In this document: positions 1-7,802 of the stretch, piece by piece
Position numbering within the stretch: position 1 is the first letter of the stretch
Layout of the letters: every line of letters starts with the position of its first letter
DNA from: Bacteroidetes bacterium 47-18
GTDB taxonomy: Bacteria > Bacteroidota > Bacteroidia > Chitinophagales > Chitinophagaceae
Reading direction: 5' to 3'
Length of the DNA stretch: 64,000 nt
Assembly (NCBI GenBank): GCA_001897155.1
Contig: MKSF01000024.1
Span: 1 to 64,000, forward strand
Made by a program: the position numbers and the translations under genes
The notes under the pieces: model-generated
What the model was told of the DNA's origin: nothing
Databases searched by the model: none
Seen by the model: only the letters and a program-made list of their open reading frames with translations

Positions 1-309
1 TAGAAAAGCAGTTTGAACGTCGATTTTTTTGTCTGCTCCATAACTCAAATGTTTAACGTTTAAAATTAAATTACATTGAGTTACAAGGGAATATAAAAAA
101 GGGTGCAAAAGACTGAAATATAATCAGTTAAGCTATATAGTTGCCTTTATCAATCGGTAACGAATTAGTAACCTAACCTTGTCAATTTAAGCCCAAAACC
201 TATCAGACACCGAGTTCCAAACTAAGACTACACATTTATAAAGCATTGTATAGTAGCGGTTTTAATCGCTTTGCGTACTTTTGCTTTTTATTAATCTTTT
301 TAATTATAA
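1..309. other. AT-rich intergenic stretch at window start
   Basis: I see no gene here. The stretch is AT-rich and ends directly at the stop codon (307-309) that closes the reading frame of the gene remnant beginning at 310. A perfect TAnnTTTG promoter element lies at 276-283. The 5' part of the remnant gene is missing from this stretch, so one end of a deletion or rearrangement probably lies near position 310. Confidence 0.5.
276..283 (+). promoter_or_regulatory. Bacteroidota -7 promoter element
   Basis: TACTTTTG is an exact match to TAnnTTTG. No well-spaced TTTG -33 element is visible. It lies just upstream of the truncated glycan-binding-domain gene and may drive that remnant and the small secreted protein downstream. 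Confidence 0.35.
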
Positions 310-609
310 AATAAAAGCCCGAGAGTCACTGACATCATAGTCTCCAACGGCTATGTGAAATCCGAAACCTCCTGGAAAAACAACAACAGGGTCCGGAAGC
401 TTAAGTTGTATGTGAACGGCGAGCTCAAAGGCATCTTAAACCTGGAAGACAGCAGAACGGATCAGGTATTTAAAATCGGGACCTTGGGGCATAATTCAAA
501 CGGGAAGGACCTCGTCCTGCGTTTTGAAATAGCGGCAATCTATAAAGGAGATAAATATAACGATACCGCCATAACAGAAATATATTTTGACGGCATCGAC
601 GTCCATTAA
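310..609 (+). pseudogene. C-terminal remnant of a protein with a NADase-type glycan-binding (discoidin-like) domain
   Basis: The frame is open from 310, just after a stop at 307-309, to the TAA at 607-609. It reads into a compact domain with no start codon of its own before a GTG at 355. The recognisable pieces are DIIVSNGYVKS near the start, a KLYVNGE strand, and an ending of the form AITEIYFDGIDVH. I recognise this as the C-terminal carbohydrate-binding-like module found on Bacteroidota secreted proteins and often called the NADase-type glycan-binding domain. An intact protein would carry a signal peptide and more N-terminal sequence, and both are absent. The likely explanation is a 5' deletion; a short translated product from GTG 355 (84 residues) is the alternative. 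The family name is from memory. Confidence 0.6.
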
Positions 610-695
610 CAATAAGCAATACTGACAATAGCACAAATCAAACAGCTCACATTCATAAAACAGGGCACACAAGATTATCAATATCCAATAATTAT

Positions 696-1289
696 ATGAA
701 AAAACTGGCGCTATTGTGCATTACTTCCTTCATATTCCTGGCAACAGCCAGGGGCCAGTCAAAAGATGCAGGCATCCCGGATGATTTCAAAAAAATCAAC
801 GCGGAGCTGGAAAAGCTCCATGCAGAAAGATATCCAGACAAATACCAGGTAATACACGATAAAATATTGAGATCAGATGATTTAGATTCCAATATTTACA
901 GTACTTCACAAAGCATTTTTGAAACAATGCAGCATATCGGGTACATTATCGAAAGGTTGAAAAGCAGCCTGAACCGCCTCGACAGTTCAGGAATGCGGAC
1001 AGATATAGCTTATAAATTCCTGGTACAGGAAAACAATTTCAACACTTTAGAAAAACAGCTTAACAGGCTGTATATAAAATCATTAAAAATTTTACCTCAA
1101 CAGGATAAAGCTCCCCAGACAGAGAAAGAAACGGACCATAACAGCAGTTGTTCCGAGGATTATTTTAAAGATATACCAACAGTTGCAGCCATAACCATCC
1201 TTAATAAAATCGGTTACGATGCTGAACAATTAGCCGCATATACCTTATCAGCGATCTACAAAAATACGTTGTTACAGGCATCTGAATAA
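696..1289 (+). CDS. Small secreted hypothetical protein
   Basis: This 197-residue protein starts with a clear Sec signal peptide (MKKLALLCITSFIFLATARGQ) that probably ends near residue 21, so the mature form should be periplasmic or exported. The rest is charged and helix-prone with no motif I recognise. It contains two cysteines: one in the signal peptide and one near residue 152, in NHNSSCSE-like sequence. It follows the glycan-binding-domain remnant by 86 bases on the same strand and could once have been co-transcribed with it. No family can be assigned. Confidence 0.7.
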   Translation: MKKLALLCITSFIFLATARGQSKDAGIPDDFKKINAELEKLHAERYPDKYQVIHDKILRSDDLDSNIYSTSQSIFETMQHIGYIIERLKSSLNRLDSSGMRTDIAYKFLVQENNFNTLEKQLNRLYIKSLKILPQQDKAPQTEKETDHNSSCSEDYFKDIPTVAAITILNKIGYDAEQLAAYTLSAIYKNTLLQASE

Positions 1290-1358
1290 GCCGTCAGTAA
1301 GCAATATCAAACGGCCGGGCAGCCGGGCGTATGCTAACCCTCATTGACAGCCCGGTGC

Positions 1359-1598
1359 TCAATTCACATTATTGCAGGAAACACTGTTTATCTGTTCCTG
1401 CGGAGGTGCAACGGGGATCAGCAAAGTAGCTGCTTTATAATTCTGGTATTGCTGGCAGGAAACAGGCTGGTGCTTCAGGCCTATCGTACAGAGGGTAAAG
1501 ATTATCAGGAATGCTGTAAAGCTGATGGCCATTAAAAAACGATTATAGCTTTCAGCTTGCGCATGGCGTTGGTTAGTGACAGCAGGCATTTTCATCAT
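1359..1598 (-). CDS. Possible small single-pass membrane protein
   Basis: The frame encodes 79 residues from an ATG at 1598 (a TTG at 1613 is the alternative start). A charged N-terminus of about 22 residues is followed by one strongly hydrophobic segment (FLMAISFTAFLIIFTLCTIG) and a Pro/Gln-rich tail. This charged-hydrophobic-polar order is typical of a real small membrane protein. I know no homologue and the start has no strong ribosome binding site. An overlapping plus-strand frame looks less protein-like. Moderate to low confidence. Confidence 0.42.
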   Translation of the reverse strand: MMKMPAVTNQRHAQAESYNRFLMAISFTAFLIIFTLCTIGLKHQPVSCQQYQNYKAATLLIPVAPPQEQINSVSCNNVN

Positions 1599-1770
1599 GT
1601 TTTCAGGGTACAATTACAGGGTGGTCCTTTGAGCCACACTGCGTAATGCCGGATCAAATTACCGACAGTAAAGATATATTAATTTCAAATACCGATATTA
1701 TTATACCTGTTAAAAATTGTAAATAGAAAACCGCTACCTGTCATCAAGGAGGCTCAGCTTTGAAATGCGC

Positions 1771-2214
1771 CTAAGCGGACGGCCGCTGCAATTTTTTGAT
1801 GACCGCCATGGTCAGCCGGCTGATGCAGATCAGCTGCTCCTTTTCATCCGTGATGCGGATATCCCATACCTGGGTACTGCCGCCTATATGAACGGGCTGC
1901 GCACGGGCAAAGATCCAGCCATCCGTTTTGCTCCTGATATGGTTACAGTTCAGCTCCAGTCCCACGCAGGACTTTAATTCCGGGTTGATGCACAGCCAGC
2001 CGGCCATGCTTCCTACCGTTTCCGCCAATGCCGCGGACGCTCCGCCATGCAGGATGCCAAAAGGCTGGCGGGTCCGGTGGTCCACCGGCATTTTTGCTAC
2101 CAGGTAGTCCTTACCGATAGCTGTAAATTCCATACCCAGCACCGCGGCCAGGGTGCCGGCGGCCATACTGTTCAACTGATCCAGGCCGGGCGTTTCTTTT
2201 CTCCAGATATGCAT
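1771..2214 (-). CDS. Hotdog-fold thioesterase (PaaI/MenI/EntH-like)
   Basis: A predicted acyl-CoA or acyl-carrier thioesterase of 147 residues, usual for single-domain hotdog enzymes. The key motif is LHGGASAALAETVGS, in which the HGG turn and the following Glu match the catalytic region of the EntH/YdiI/MenI group. The tail (SRLTMAVIKK) matches the last strand. I start it at ATG 2214, preceded by AAGGTAGCT; a longer frame to 2292 would run into the neighbouring epimerase gene. It lies directly downstream of that epimerase on the same strand with a 14-base gap. The substrate is not readable; 1,4-dihydroxy-2-naphthoyl-CoA is one possibility in a menaquinone-making organism. Confidence 0.85.
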   Translation of the reverse strand: MHIWRKETPGLDQLNSMAAGTLAAVLGMEFTAIGKDYLVAKMPVDHRTRQPFGILHGGASAALAETVGSMAGWLCINPELKSCVGLELNCNHIRSKTDGWIFARAQPVHIGGSTQVWDIRITDEKEQLICISRLTMAVIKKLQRPSA

Positions 2215-2228
2215 AGCTACCTTATATT

Positions 2229-2633
2229 TTATTGTATTTCCTGGCAAAGCTCTACCAGCACTCCCCCGCTCGACCGGGGATGCAGGAAGCATACCAGCTT
2301 ATTATCCGCGCCCTTTTTAGGCTGCTCGCTGATCAGCGTAAAACCTGCTGCCTGCAATCTTTCCATTTCCGCGTGAATATCATCCACATCATACGCTATA
2401 TGATGCATACCTTCACCTTTTTTCTCTATGAAGCCGGCGATGGCGCTGCCCGCCTTTTCCGAAGCCACCAGCTCGATCTTAGCGCCGTCTTTCAGGAAGA
2501 ACGCGGTACGCACGCCCTCGCTCTCCACCTCCTCGATCTTATAGCAGGGTATGCCCAGCAATTGCTCATACATGGCGATAGCCGCTTCCAGGTCCTTAAC
2601 GGCAATACCGATATGCTCTACTTTATTCAACAT
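2229..2633 (-). CDS. mce: Methylmalonyl-CoA epimerase
   Basis: A 134-residue vicinal-oxygen-chelate (glyoxalase-fold) protein. It opens with LNKVEHIGIAVKDLEAAIAM, has a second metal-ligand segment GMHHIAYDVDD (His near residue 78) and ends with GGVLVELCQ (Glu 128). These give the metal ligands His7, His78 and Glu128 expected of methylmalonyl-CoA epimerase, which interconverts the (2R) and (2S) forms in propionate/succinate metabolism. ATG 2633 is chosen because the frame upstream of it is not protein-like. Its promoter should lie in the 211-base divergent region shared with ispG. It probably forms an operon with the hotdog thioesterase gene. Confidence 0.93.
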   Translation of the reverse strand: MLNKVEHIGIAVKDLEAAIAMYEQLLGIPCYKIEEVESEGVRTAFFLKDGAKIELVASEKAGSAIAGFIEKKGEGMHHIAYDVDDIHAEMERLQAAGFTLISEQPKKGADNKLVCFLHPRSSGGVLVELCQEIQ

Positions 2634-2801
2634 AATCAACTGTAATTTTAAAAAAAGTACCGGCGGTACCAACGGTCCAAAAATACAACATTCCATTGAA
2701 GGTATCAGTCCCGGCCCGCATTTTCCGGCAGGAACCCGGCCGGCGCCGCAACCTTTATAATACAATAACACGGCATTGCAGCATATGAATAAAATATAAG
2801 C

Positions 2802-2809
2802 TAAATTTG
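2802..2809 (+). promoter_or_regulatory. Bacteroidota -7 promoter element of ispG
   Basis: TAAATTTG is an exact TAnnTTTG match, 36 bases before the ispG start. A TTG at 2776-2778 could serve as an upstream element, although the spacing is longer than usual. Confidence 0.5.
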
Positions 2810-2844
2810 TAGTTACGATAAGACTATAGCCAGGATAAATCATT

Positions 2845-4848
2845 ATGCAGTATTTCGCAAAATCCCTTACACAATATAAACGACTAGATACCAGAGAAGT
2901 GCAGGTAGGCGGCTTGCTGATGGGCAACCATCACCCTATCCGCCTGCAGACGATGACCACCACCGATACCATGGATACCATGGGCACGGTACTCCAGACC
3001 ATAAAATGTGTGGAAGCGGGTGCGGAGCTGGTACGGGTAACGGCCCCTTCCAGGAAAGAGGCTGAAAACCTTAAAAACATCAAGGACGAATTAAAGAAAA
3101 GGGGATATGACGTGCCGCTGGTAGCGGACATACACTTCACGCCGAATGCTGCAGAAATAGCCGCCAGGCTGATAGAGAAGGTCCGCATCAATCCCGGGAA
3201 TTATATAGACAAGAAGAAATTCGAGCAACTGGAATATACAGACCTTGCCTACCAGGAAGAGATAGACAGGATCAGGGAGCGTTTCCGTCCCCTGCTGCAG
3301 ATATGCAAGGAATACGGCACAGCTATGCGCATCGGTACCAATCACGGTTCCCTGAGCGACCGGATCATGAGCCGCTACGGGGATACCCCCTTCGGTATGG
3401 TGGAAAGCGCTATGGAATTCCTGCGGATCGCCCGGGATGAAAGCTACCATAACATCGTGCTGAGCATGAAATCCAGCAATCCCAGGGTGATGGTAGAAGC
3501 GTACAGGCTGCTGGTACAGACCATGTACCAGGAGTTCGGCGAATGCTACCCGCTCCACCTGGGCGTTACGGAAGCCGGGGACGGCGAGGACGGCAGGGTG
3601 AAAAGCGCGGTAGGGATCGGTACGCTCCTGGAAGACGGCATCGGCGACACCGTACGCGTAAGCCTTACCGAAGAGCCGGAGCTGGAGATTCCCGTATGCA
3701 GGGACCTTGTTAAAAGATATGATTACAGCCAGGTGCAAAACCCTGACAACAATAATCCTTACCCGGAATATATTAAATTCGGCAGCAGCAGGCGCATATC
3801 CCGCCCTATACTCAACATAGGCGGGGATAACGTGCCGGTGGTCATTGCCGACCTGAGCCGTGCCACCGCTATTACACCCGGCCTCCTGGCTTCCGTAGGA
3901 TATACCTACAGCGAAGCCCTGGACAAATGGCATATTTCCGACACTGCCGCGGACTATATCTATACCGGGTCGCTGCCGGTACCGTTTGAAACACCCGGCA
4001 CCCTGGGCATCATTGTGGACTATGATGCTTATGAAACACTGGAGCAACGGCATAAAGTGTACCCTTTATTCCAGCTGGTTAAATTCATGAACAACCAGCA
4101 GCTGCATCACCCGGTACTGAATTTTGTGACGATAGAATGCAGCGACAACAGGGATAATACCTATATACTGGACGCCATCAATGCGCTCGGCAGAATGCCG
4201 AACGTGGCGGTCGGCCTCAAATCCAGGATGAAAAATGCCATGCAGCAGGTACGGCAGACCATCTGGTATATGGAAAGCCACCAGGTACAGCTTCCGGTCA
4301 TCCTTTTTACGGAAAGCTACTGGCAAAGCCCCGATGAGCACCTCATACATTTCAGTACGGAGACCGGCGCCCTGCTGCTGAACGGCTATGGTGACGGCCT
4401 ATTCCTGGGCATCCCCGAAGAGCACATCACGGACAGCCGGGTACAGCTTACCGGCAGGCAGTACAACAGCCTGTCCGGCACCCCGGAATTTATCAATACG
4501 ACGGCGTTCTCCATCTTGCAGGCAGCACGCATGCGTATTTCCAAAACGGAATATATTTCCTGCCCTTCCTGCGGCAGAACACTTTTTGACCTGCAGGAAA
4601 CCACTGCCAGGATCAGGTCCAGGACACACCACCTAAAGGGCGTCAAAATAGCCGTCATGGGCTGTATCGTGAACGGACCGGGAGAAATGGCCGATGCGGA
4701 CTTCGGCTATGTGGGCAGCGGCGTGGGCAAGATCACCCTCTATAAGGGCAAGGATGTGGTCCGGCGGAACATTGACAGCGAAGTAGCCGTAGATGCCCTT
4801 ATAGAGCTGCTGAAAGACAACAACGCCTGGATAGAGCCCGGCCATTAA
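2845..4848 (+). CDS. ispG: 4-hydroxy-3-methylbut-2-en-1-yl diphosphate synthase, long form
   Basis: IspG (GcpE) makes HMBPP from MEcPP in the non-mevalonate isoprenoid pathway using a [4Fe-4S] cluster. At 667 residues this is the long type known from Bacteroidota, chlamydiae and plants, which has an extra domain inserted between the TIM barrel and the cluster domain; the proteobacterial form is near 370. The N-terminal barrel is recognisable (LVADIHFTPNAAEIAA, VRINPGNY). The C-terminal cluster ligands are Cys573 and Cys576 (CPSCGRTLF) and Cys607 (GCIVNGPGE), with Glu614 as the usual fourth cluster-side residue. ATG 2845 follows a weak purine-rich site. aroQ follows 12 bases downstream and is probably co-transcribed. 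Confidence 0.97.
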   Translation: MQYFAKSLTQYKRLDTREVQVGGLLMGNHHPIRLQTMTTTDTMDTMGTVLQTIKCVEAGAELVRVTAPSRKEAENLKNIKDELKKRGYDVPLVADIHFTPNAAEIAARLIEKVRINPGNYIDKKKFEQLEYTDLAYQEEIDRIRERFRPLLQICKEYGTAMRIGTNHGSLSDRIMSRYGDTPFGMVESAMEFLRIARDESYHNIVLSMKSSNPRVMVEAYRLLVQTMYQEFGECYPLHLGVTEAGDGEDGRVKSAVGIGTLLEDGIGDTVRVSLTEEPELEIPVCRDLVKRYDYSQVQNPDNNNPYPEYIKFGSSRRISRPILNIGGDNVPVVIADLSRATAITPGLLASVGYTYSEALDKWHISDTAADYIYTGSLPVPFETPGTLGIIVDYDAYETLEQRHKVYPLFQLVKFMNNQQLHHPVLNFVTIECSDNRDNTYILDAINALGRMPNVAVGLKSRMKNAMQQVRQTIWYMESHQVQLPVILFTESYWQSPDEHLIHFSTETGALLLNGYGDGLFLGIPEEHITDSRVQLTGRQYNSLSGTPEFINTTAFSILQAARMRISKTEYISCPSCGRTLFDLQETTARIRSRTHHLKGVKIAVMGCIVNGPGEMADADFGYVGSGVGKITLYKGKDVVRRNIDSEVAVDALIELLKDNNAWIEPGH

Positions 4849-4860
4849 TTTAAAGACAGT

Positions 4861-5280
4861 ATGAAAATAGCAGTTATCAACGGACCCAATCTCAATCTGC
4901 TCGGCAGCAGGGAGCCTGAAATATACGGTCACCAGACCCTGGGAGACCTGTATGCGCAGTTGGACAGCTCCTTCCCGGATGTGGAGCTTTCATTTTTCCA
5001 GAGCAACCACGAAGGAGAGCTGATAGACTTTATACAGGACTGCCAACAGGAGGGCTTTGACGGCATCGTCATCAATCCCGGCGCCTACGCGCATACCTCG
5101 ATAGCGCTGGCAGACGCTCTTCAAAGCATCCGGATACCCGCTATAGAAGTGCATATCAGCAATATTTACCGGCGGGAATCATTCCGCCATCACTCCTATA
5201 CGGCGGCAGCCTGCCAGGGAACGATCTCCGGCCTTGGCCTCAGGGGCTACCACCTGGCGATACAATACTTCGTCAACTGA
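4861..5280 (+). CDS. aroQ: 3-dehydroquinate dehydratase, type II
   Basis: This 139-residue enzyme of the shikimate pathway converts 3-dehydroquinate to 3-dehydroshikimate as a cytoplasmic dodecamer. All type II motifs are present: the N-terminal NGPNLNLLGSREPEIYG containing the base Tyr22, SNHEGELID, NPGAYAHTSIALADA and EVHISNIYRRESFRHHS. Length is normal for the family. It starts 12 bases after ispG on the same strand. The tandem stem-loop array follows about 70 bases after its stop. Confidence 0.97.
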   Translation: MKIAVINGPNLNLLGSREPEIYGHQTLGDLYAQLDSSFPDVELSFFQSNHEGELIDFIQDCQQEGFDGIVINPGAYAHTSIALADALQSIRIPAIEVHISNIYRRESFRHHSYTAAACQGTISGLGLRGYHLAIQYFVN

Positions 5281-5347
5281 TATTTTCCTGTCTAAAAAGC
5301 CTCTTGTATCATCCCGTTGAGCTTCCCGTCTCTTATTGAGCTTGTAG

Positions 5348-6114
5348 TGTCACATTAAACCGGGATTGTCACATGAAGCCTGTCGAAAGGTGGATGTATA
5401 ATGGTTGTAGTGGGCTTCGATGGGGCTCAGCCTGACAGTTGAGAGATTTTGTCACAGGCAGCCCGTAATGTCACATTGAACCTGGATTGTCACATTGAGC
5501 TTGTCGAAAGGTGGATGTATAATAGTTGTAGTGGGCTTCGACGGTGCTCAGCCTGACAGTTGAGAGATTTTGTCACAGGCAGCCCGTAATGTCACATTAA
5601 ACCGGGATTGTCGCATTAAGCCTGTCGAAATATGGATGTATAATAGTTGTAGTGGGCTTCGATGGGGCTCAGCCTGACAGTTGAGAGATTTGTCACAGGT
5701 AGCCCGTAATGTCACATTGAACCAGGGTTGTCGCATTGAGCCTGTCGAAATGTGGATGTATAATGGTTGTAGTGGGCTTCGACGGGGCTCAGCCTGACAG
5801 TTAAGACATTTGTCACCTGGAACCCGTAATGCCACATTGAACCTGGATTGTCACATGGAGCTTGTCGAAATGTGGATGTATAATGGTTGTAGTGGGCTTC
5901 AATGGGGATCAGCCTGACAGTTGAGATATTTTGTCACAGGCAGCCCGTAATGTCACATTAAACCGGTATTGTCGCATTGAGCCTGTCGAAATGTGGATGT
6001 ATAATGGTTGTAGTGGCGCTTCGACGGGGATCAGCCTGACAGTTGAGACATTTGTCACAGGAAGCCCGTAATGTCACATTGAACCAGGATTGTCACATGG
6101 AGCCTGTCGAAATG
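5348..6114. repeat. Tandem array of 120-121 bp stem-loop units (about 6.3 copies)
   Basis: Units begin with TGTCACATT or a near match at 5348, 5469, 5590, 5710, 5830 and 5951, with a partial seventh at 6072, so the period is 120-121 bases. Units differ by scattered substitutions and 1-base indels. Inside each unit an arm of the type GTCACATTGAGCCTGTCGAA is followed about 27 bases later by an imperfect inverted copy (CTTCGACGGGGCTCAGCCTGAC), so each can form a large hairpin. The core GAGCcTGTCGAA resembles a dispersed intergenic motif seen in many Bacteroidota genomes. The array fills the gap between convergent aroQ and the TPR gene. Short frames inside it are not genes. Confidence 0.92.
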
Positions 6115-6133
6115 TAACAGGCATAAATAAATC

Positions 6134-6180
6134 AACCACCCTGTCCATATTCCGACTGAGCGCAATATGACAGGGTGGTT
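6134..6180. terminator. Bidirectional intrinsic terminator between aroQ and the TPR gene
   Basis: A 12-bp perfect stem AACCACCCTGTC / GACAGGGTGGTT is extended by five more pairs after a one-base bulge. TGCTTTTATA follows on the plus strand and a T-rich run follows on the minus strand. It sits 30 bases from the TPR gene stop. Confidence 0.8.
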
Positions 6181-6209
6181 TGCTTTTATATAATCTCTTT
6201 ACAGGGTGC

Positions 6210-7643
6210 TTATCCTTTCGGCGGATTCTTATAATTCGCGATAAGGTCCACGATAACCTTACGCTGCAGGACCATAGGATCCAGCTCGGTCAGTATCTTT
6301 ATTTTCCTGGGATGCTTGTGCAGCAGGTTGCCCAGCCTGACAATCGCCTCATTCACCTTGCCCAGCTTCAGCAAAGCCGCCACCGCATAATATTCAAATT
6401 CCTCCTTCTCCTCATCCAGGTCCAGGACCAGCAGGGAATTCTCATACATGGATTCATACAGCTCCATCTTATAGAGCGCCTTCAGGAAGTTGCTCCATAC
6501 GGTCTTGCTCTGCGGCTTGAGCTTTACGGCCTGCATAAAGCTGTTGATCACCTCTTCATCCGGCTTTTCCAGCTCTAGCTGGCAGTTGCCCAGCGCCACG
6601 TAATACATGGCATTTTCCTTATTCAGGTGCGTAGCCACCGCGTAAGAGTTCAGGGCCTTCAGCCATTCCGATTCCTTGGCGTAGGTCTCCCCTATCTTAA
6701 AATAGAGCTTATCATCAGCGGGATTCAGTTGTATAGCCTTACGGTAGTAGTACCGGGCCTTCTCAAATTCCTTCTGCTTTTCAAAGCACAGCCCCATGGC
6801 CTCATAAATGATGTCTTCCGGCTTTCCCAGCTCCAGGTTGCGCTGCAGGGCCTCTATGGCTTTCTCATACCATTTGAGACGCATGGAGGCATCCGCCATA
6901 TTCCGGTAAGCGAACTCAAAGGAATCATCGATCGCCACGCAATAATCATAGGCGTCAATGGCCTTCTCGTACTCTTTAAGTCCCTGGTAAGCCACACCCA
7001 GGTTGAACCAGGCCAGCACATTATAGGGATCCTCTTCCAGTATTTCGTTGAACAGCTTTATGGTATGTTCCTGGAAGCCTGCATAGTCGGACCAGAAAGA
7101 GATCTTGTTGAGCGCCTCTTCATTTCTTTTATCCAGGTACAGCACATATTCCAGCGTTTCATATATCTTATTATGATCGTCCAGCTCATCATACACATCC
7201 GTGAGCTCAAGAAGTATATCTATTTTTTCCTTTCCTTCAAAATCTTCCAGCCTGCCCTGCAGGTATTTGGCGGCTTCCTGGGGCTTTTCCTGGGCCATCA
7301 GTATCTCGGACTTCAGCATCACGATATCCAGGTTGGTCGGGTCCAGTATCTCTATTTCATCCAGGATGGCCGTAGCCTGGCGCAGCTTACGGCTATGGAA
7401 CAGCAATTCTGCCTTAAAGAATTTAATGCTTACGGAATTAGGATAATACTCCAGTGCCAGGTCACAGGCGGTACCTGCCTCCGACTCCAGGTTTTCCTGG
7501 AAGAAATGTTCAATAACCAGCTCAAACTCTTCCTCATCAAGATAAGGGGTCCCGATTCCATTCCTGAGCGTTTCGTACTTCCTGAGGAGGGATTCCAGGT
7601 GATCTCCCGTTCCTTCGTCATCCCATTCATCGTCGTTAAACAT
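6210..7643 (-). CDS. Tetratricopeptide-repeat protein
   Basis: A 477-residue soluble protein without signal peptide or membrane segment, built almost wholly of TPR helices. Repeats such as NVLAWFNLGVAYQGLKEYEK, FAYRNMADASMRLKWYEKAI and KLYFKIGETYAKESEWLKAL show the usual Ala/Gly/Tyr pattern. TPR arrays mediate protein-protein contacts, but the partner is not visible. The N-terminus is acidic (MFNDDEWDDEGTGDH). The start at 7643 has an unusually good Shine-Dalgarno for this phylum (AGGAGGAAAAGCT), and a TAnnTTTG element lies 42 bases upstream. Confidence 0.9.
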   Translation of the reverse strand: MFNDDEWDDEGTGDHLESLLRKYETLRNGIGTPYLDEEEFELVIEHFFQENLESEAGTACDLALEYYPNSVSIKFFKAELLFHSRKLRQATAILDEIEILDPTNLDIVMLKSEILMAQEKPQEAAKYLQGRLEDFEGKEKIDILLELTDVYDELDDHNKIYETLEYVLYLDKRNEEALNKISFWSDYAGFQEHTIKLFNEILEEDPYNVLAWFNLGVAYQGLKEYEKAIDAYDYCVAIDDSFEFAYRNMADASMRLKWYEKAIEALQRNLELGKPEDIIYEAMGLCFEKQKEFEKARYYYRKAIQLNPADDKLYFKIGETYAKESEWLKALNSYAVATHLNKENAMYYVALGNCQLELEKPDEEVINSFMQAVKLKPQSKTVWSNFLKALYKMELYESMYENSLLVLDLDEEKEEFEYYAVAALLKLGKVNEAIVRLGNLLHKHPRKIKILTELDPMVLQRKVIVDLIANYKNPPKG

Positions 7644-7684
7644 AGCTTTTCCTCCTTTTTATTTCGTCTCAGAATAATCTTCTT

Positions 7685-7692
7685 CAAAGTTA
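7685..7692 (-). promoter_or_regulatory. Bacteroidota -7 promoter element of the TPR gene
   Basis: Read on the minus strand the bases are TAACTTTG, an exact TAnnTTTG match 42 bases before the TPR start codon. The best upstream TTG is spaced further away than usual. Confidence 0.45.
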
Positions 7693-7802
7693 AGTTAAAG
7701 AATTTATTTTAAAAATTCAACAACAACATATGGATAACATCAAAAAAAAAGTATGTGAAATAAAAGTGGTAAATTGCACACTTACCAAATATTAATAAAT
7801 TT

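Noticed and set aside
1344-1535. Plus-strand 63-codon frame opposite the small membrane protein
   Set aside because: No signal, helix pattern or ribosome site; the minus-strand frame has a clearer membrane-protein pattern.
3091-4053. Long open frame antisense to ispG (about 320 codons)
   Set aside because: The sense strand encodes unmistakable IspG with cluster ligands; the antisense product has no family features and its openness follows from the GC-rich codon pattern of the sense gene.
5548-5835. Open frame of 95 codons inside the tandem array
   Set aside because: Its protein repeat is a translation of the 120-base DNA repeat; unit-to-unit one-base indels would break any selected frame.
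5348-6114. Possible CRISPR array
   Set aside because: The whole unit is repeated with only scattered differences; there are no short identical repeats alternating with unique spacers and no cas genes adjacent.
6627-7712. Long open frame antisense to the TPR gene (about 361 codons)
   Set aside because: The minus-strand TPR protein is clear, with promoter and Shine-Dalgarno; the antisense product is composed of mirror patterns of the TPR codons.
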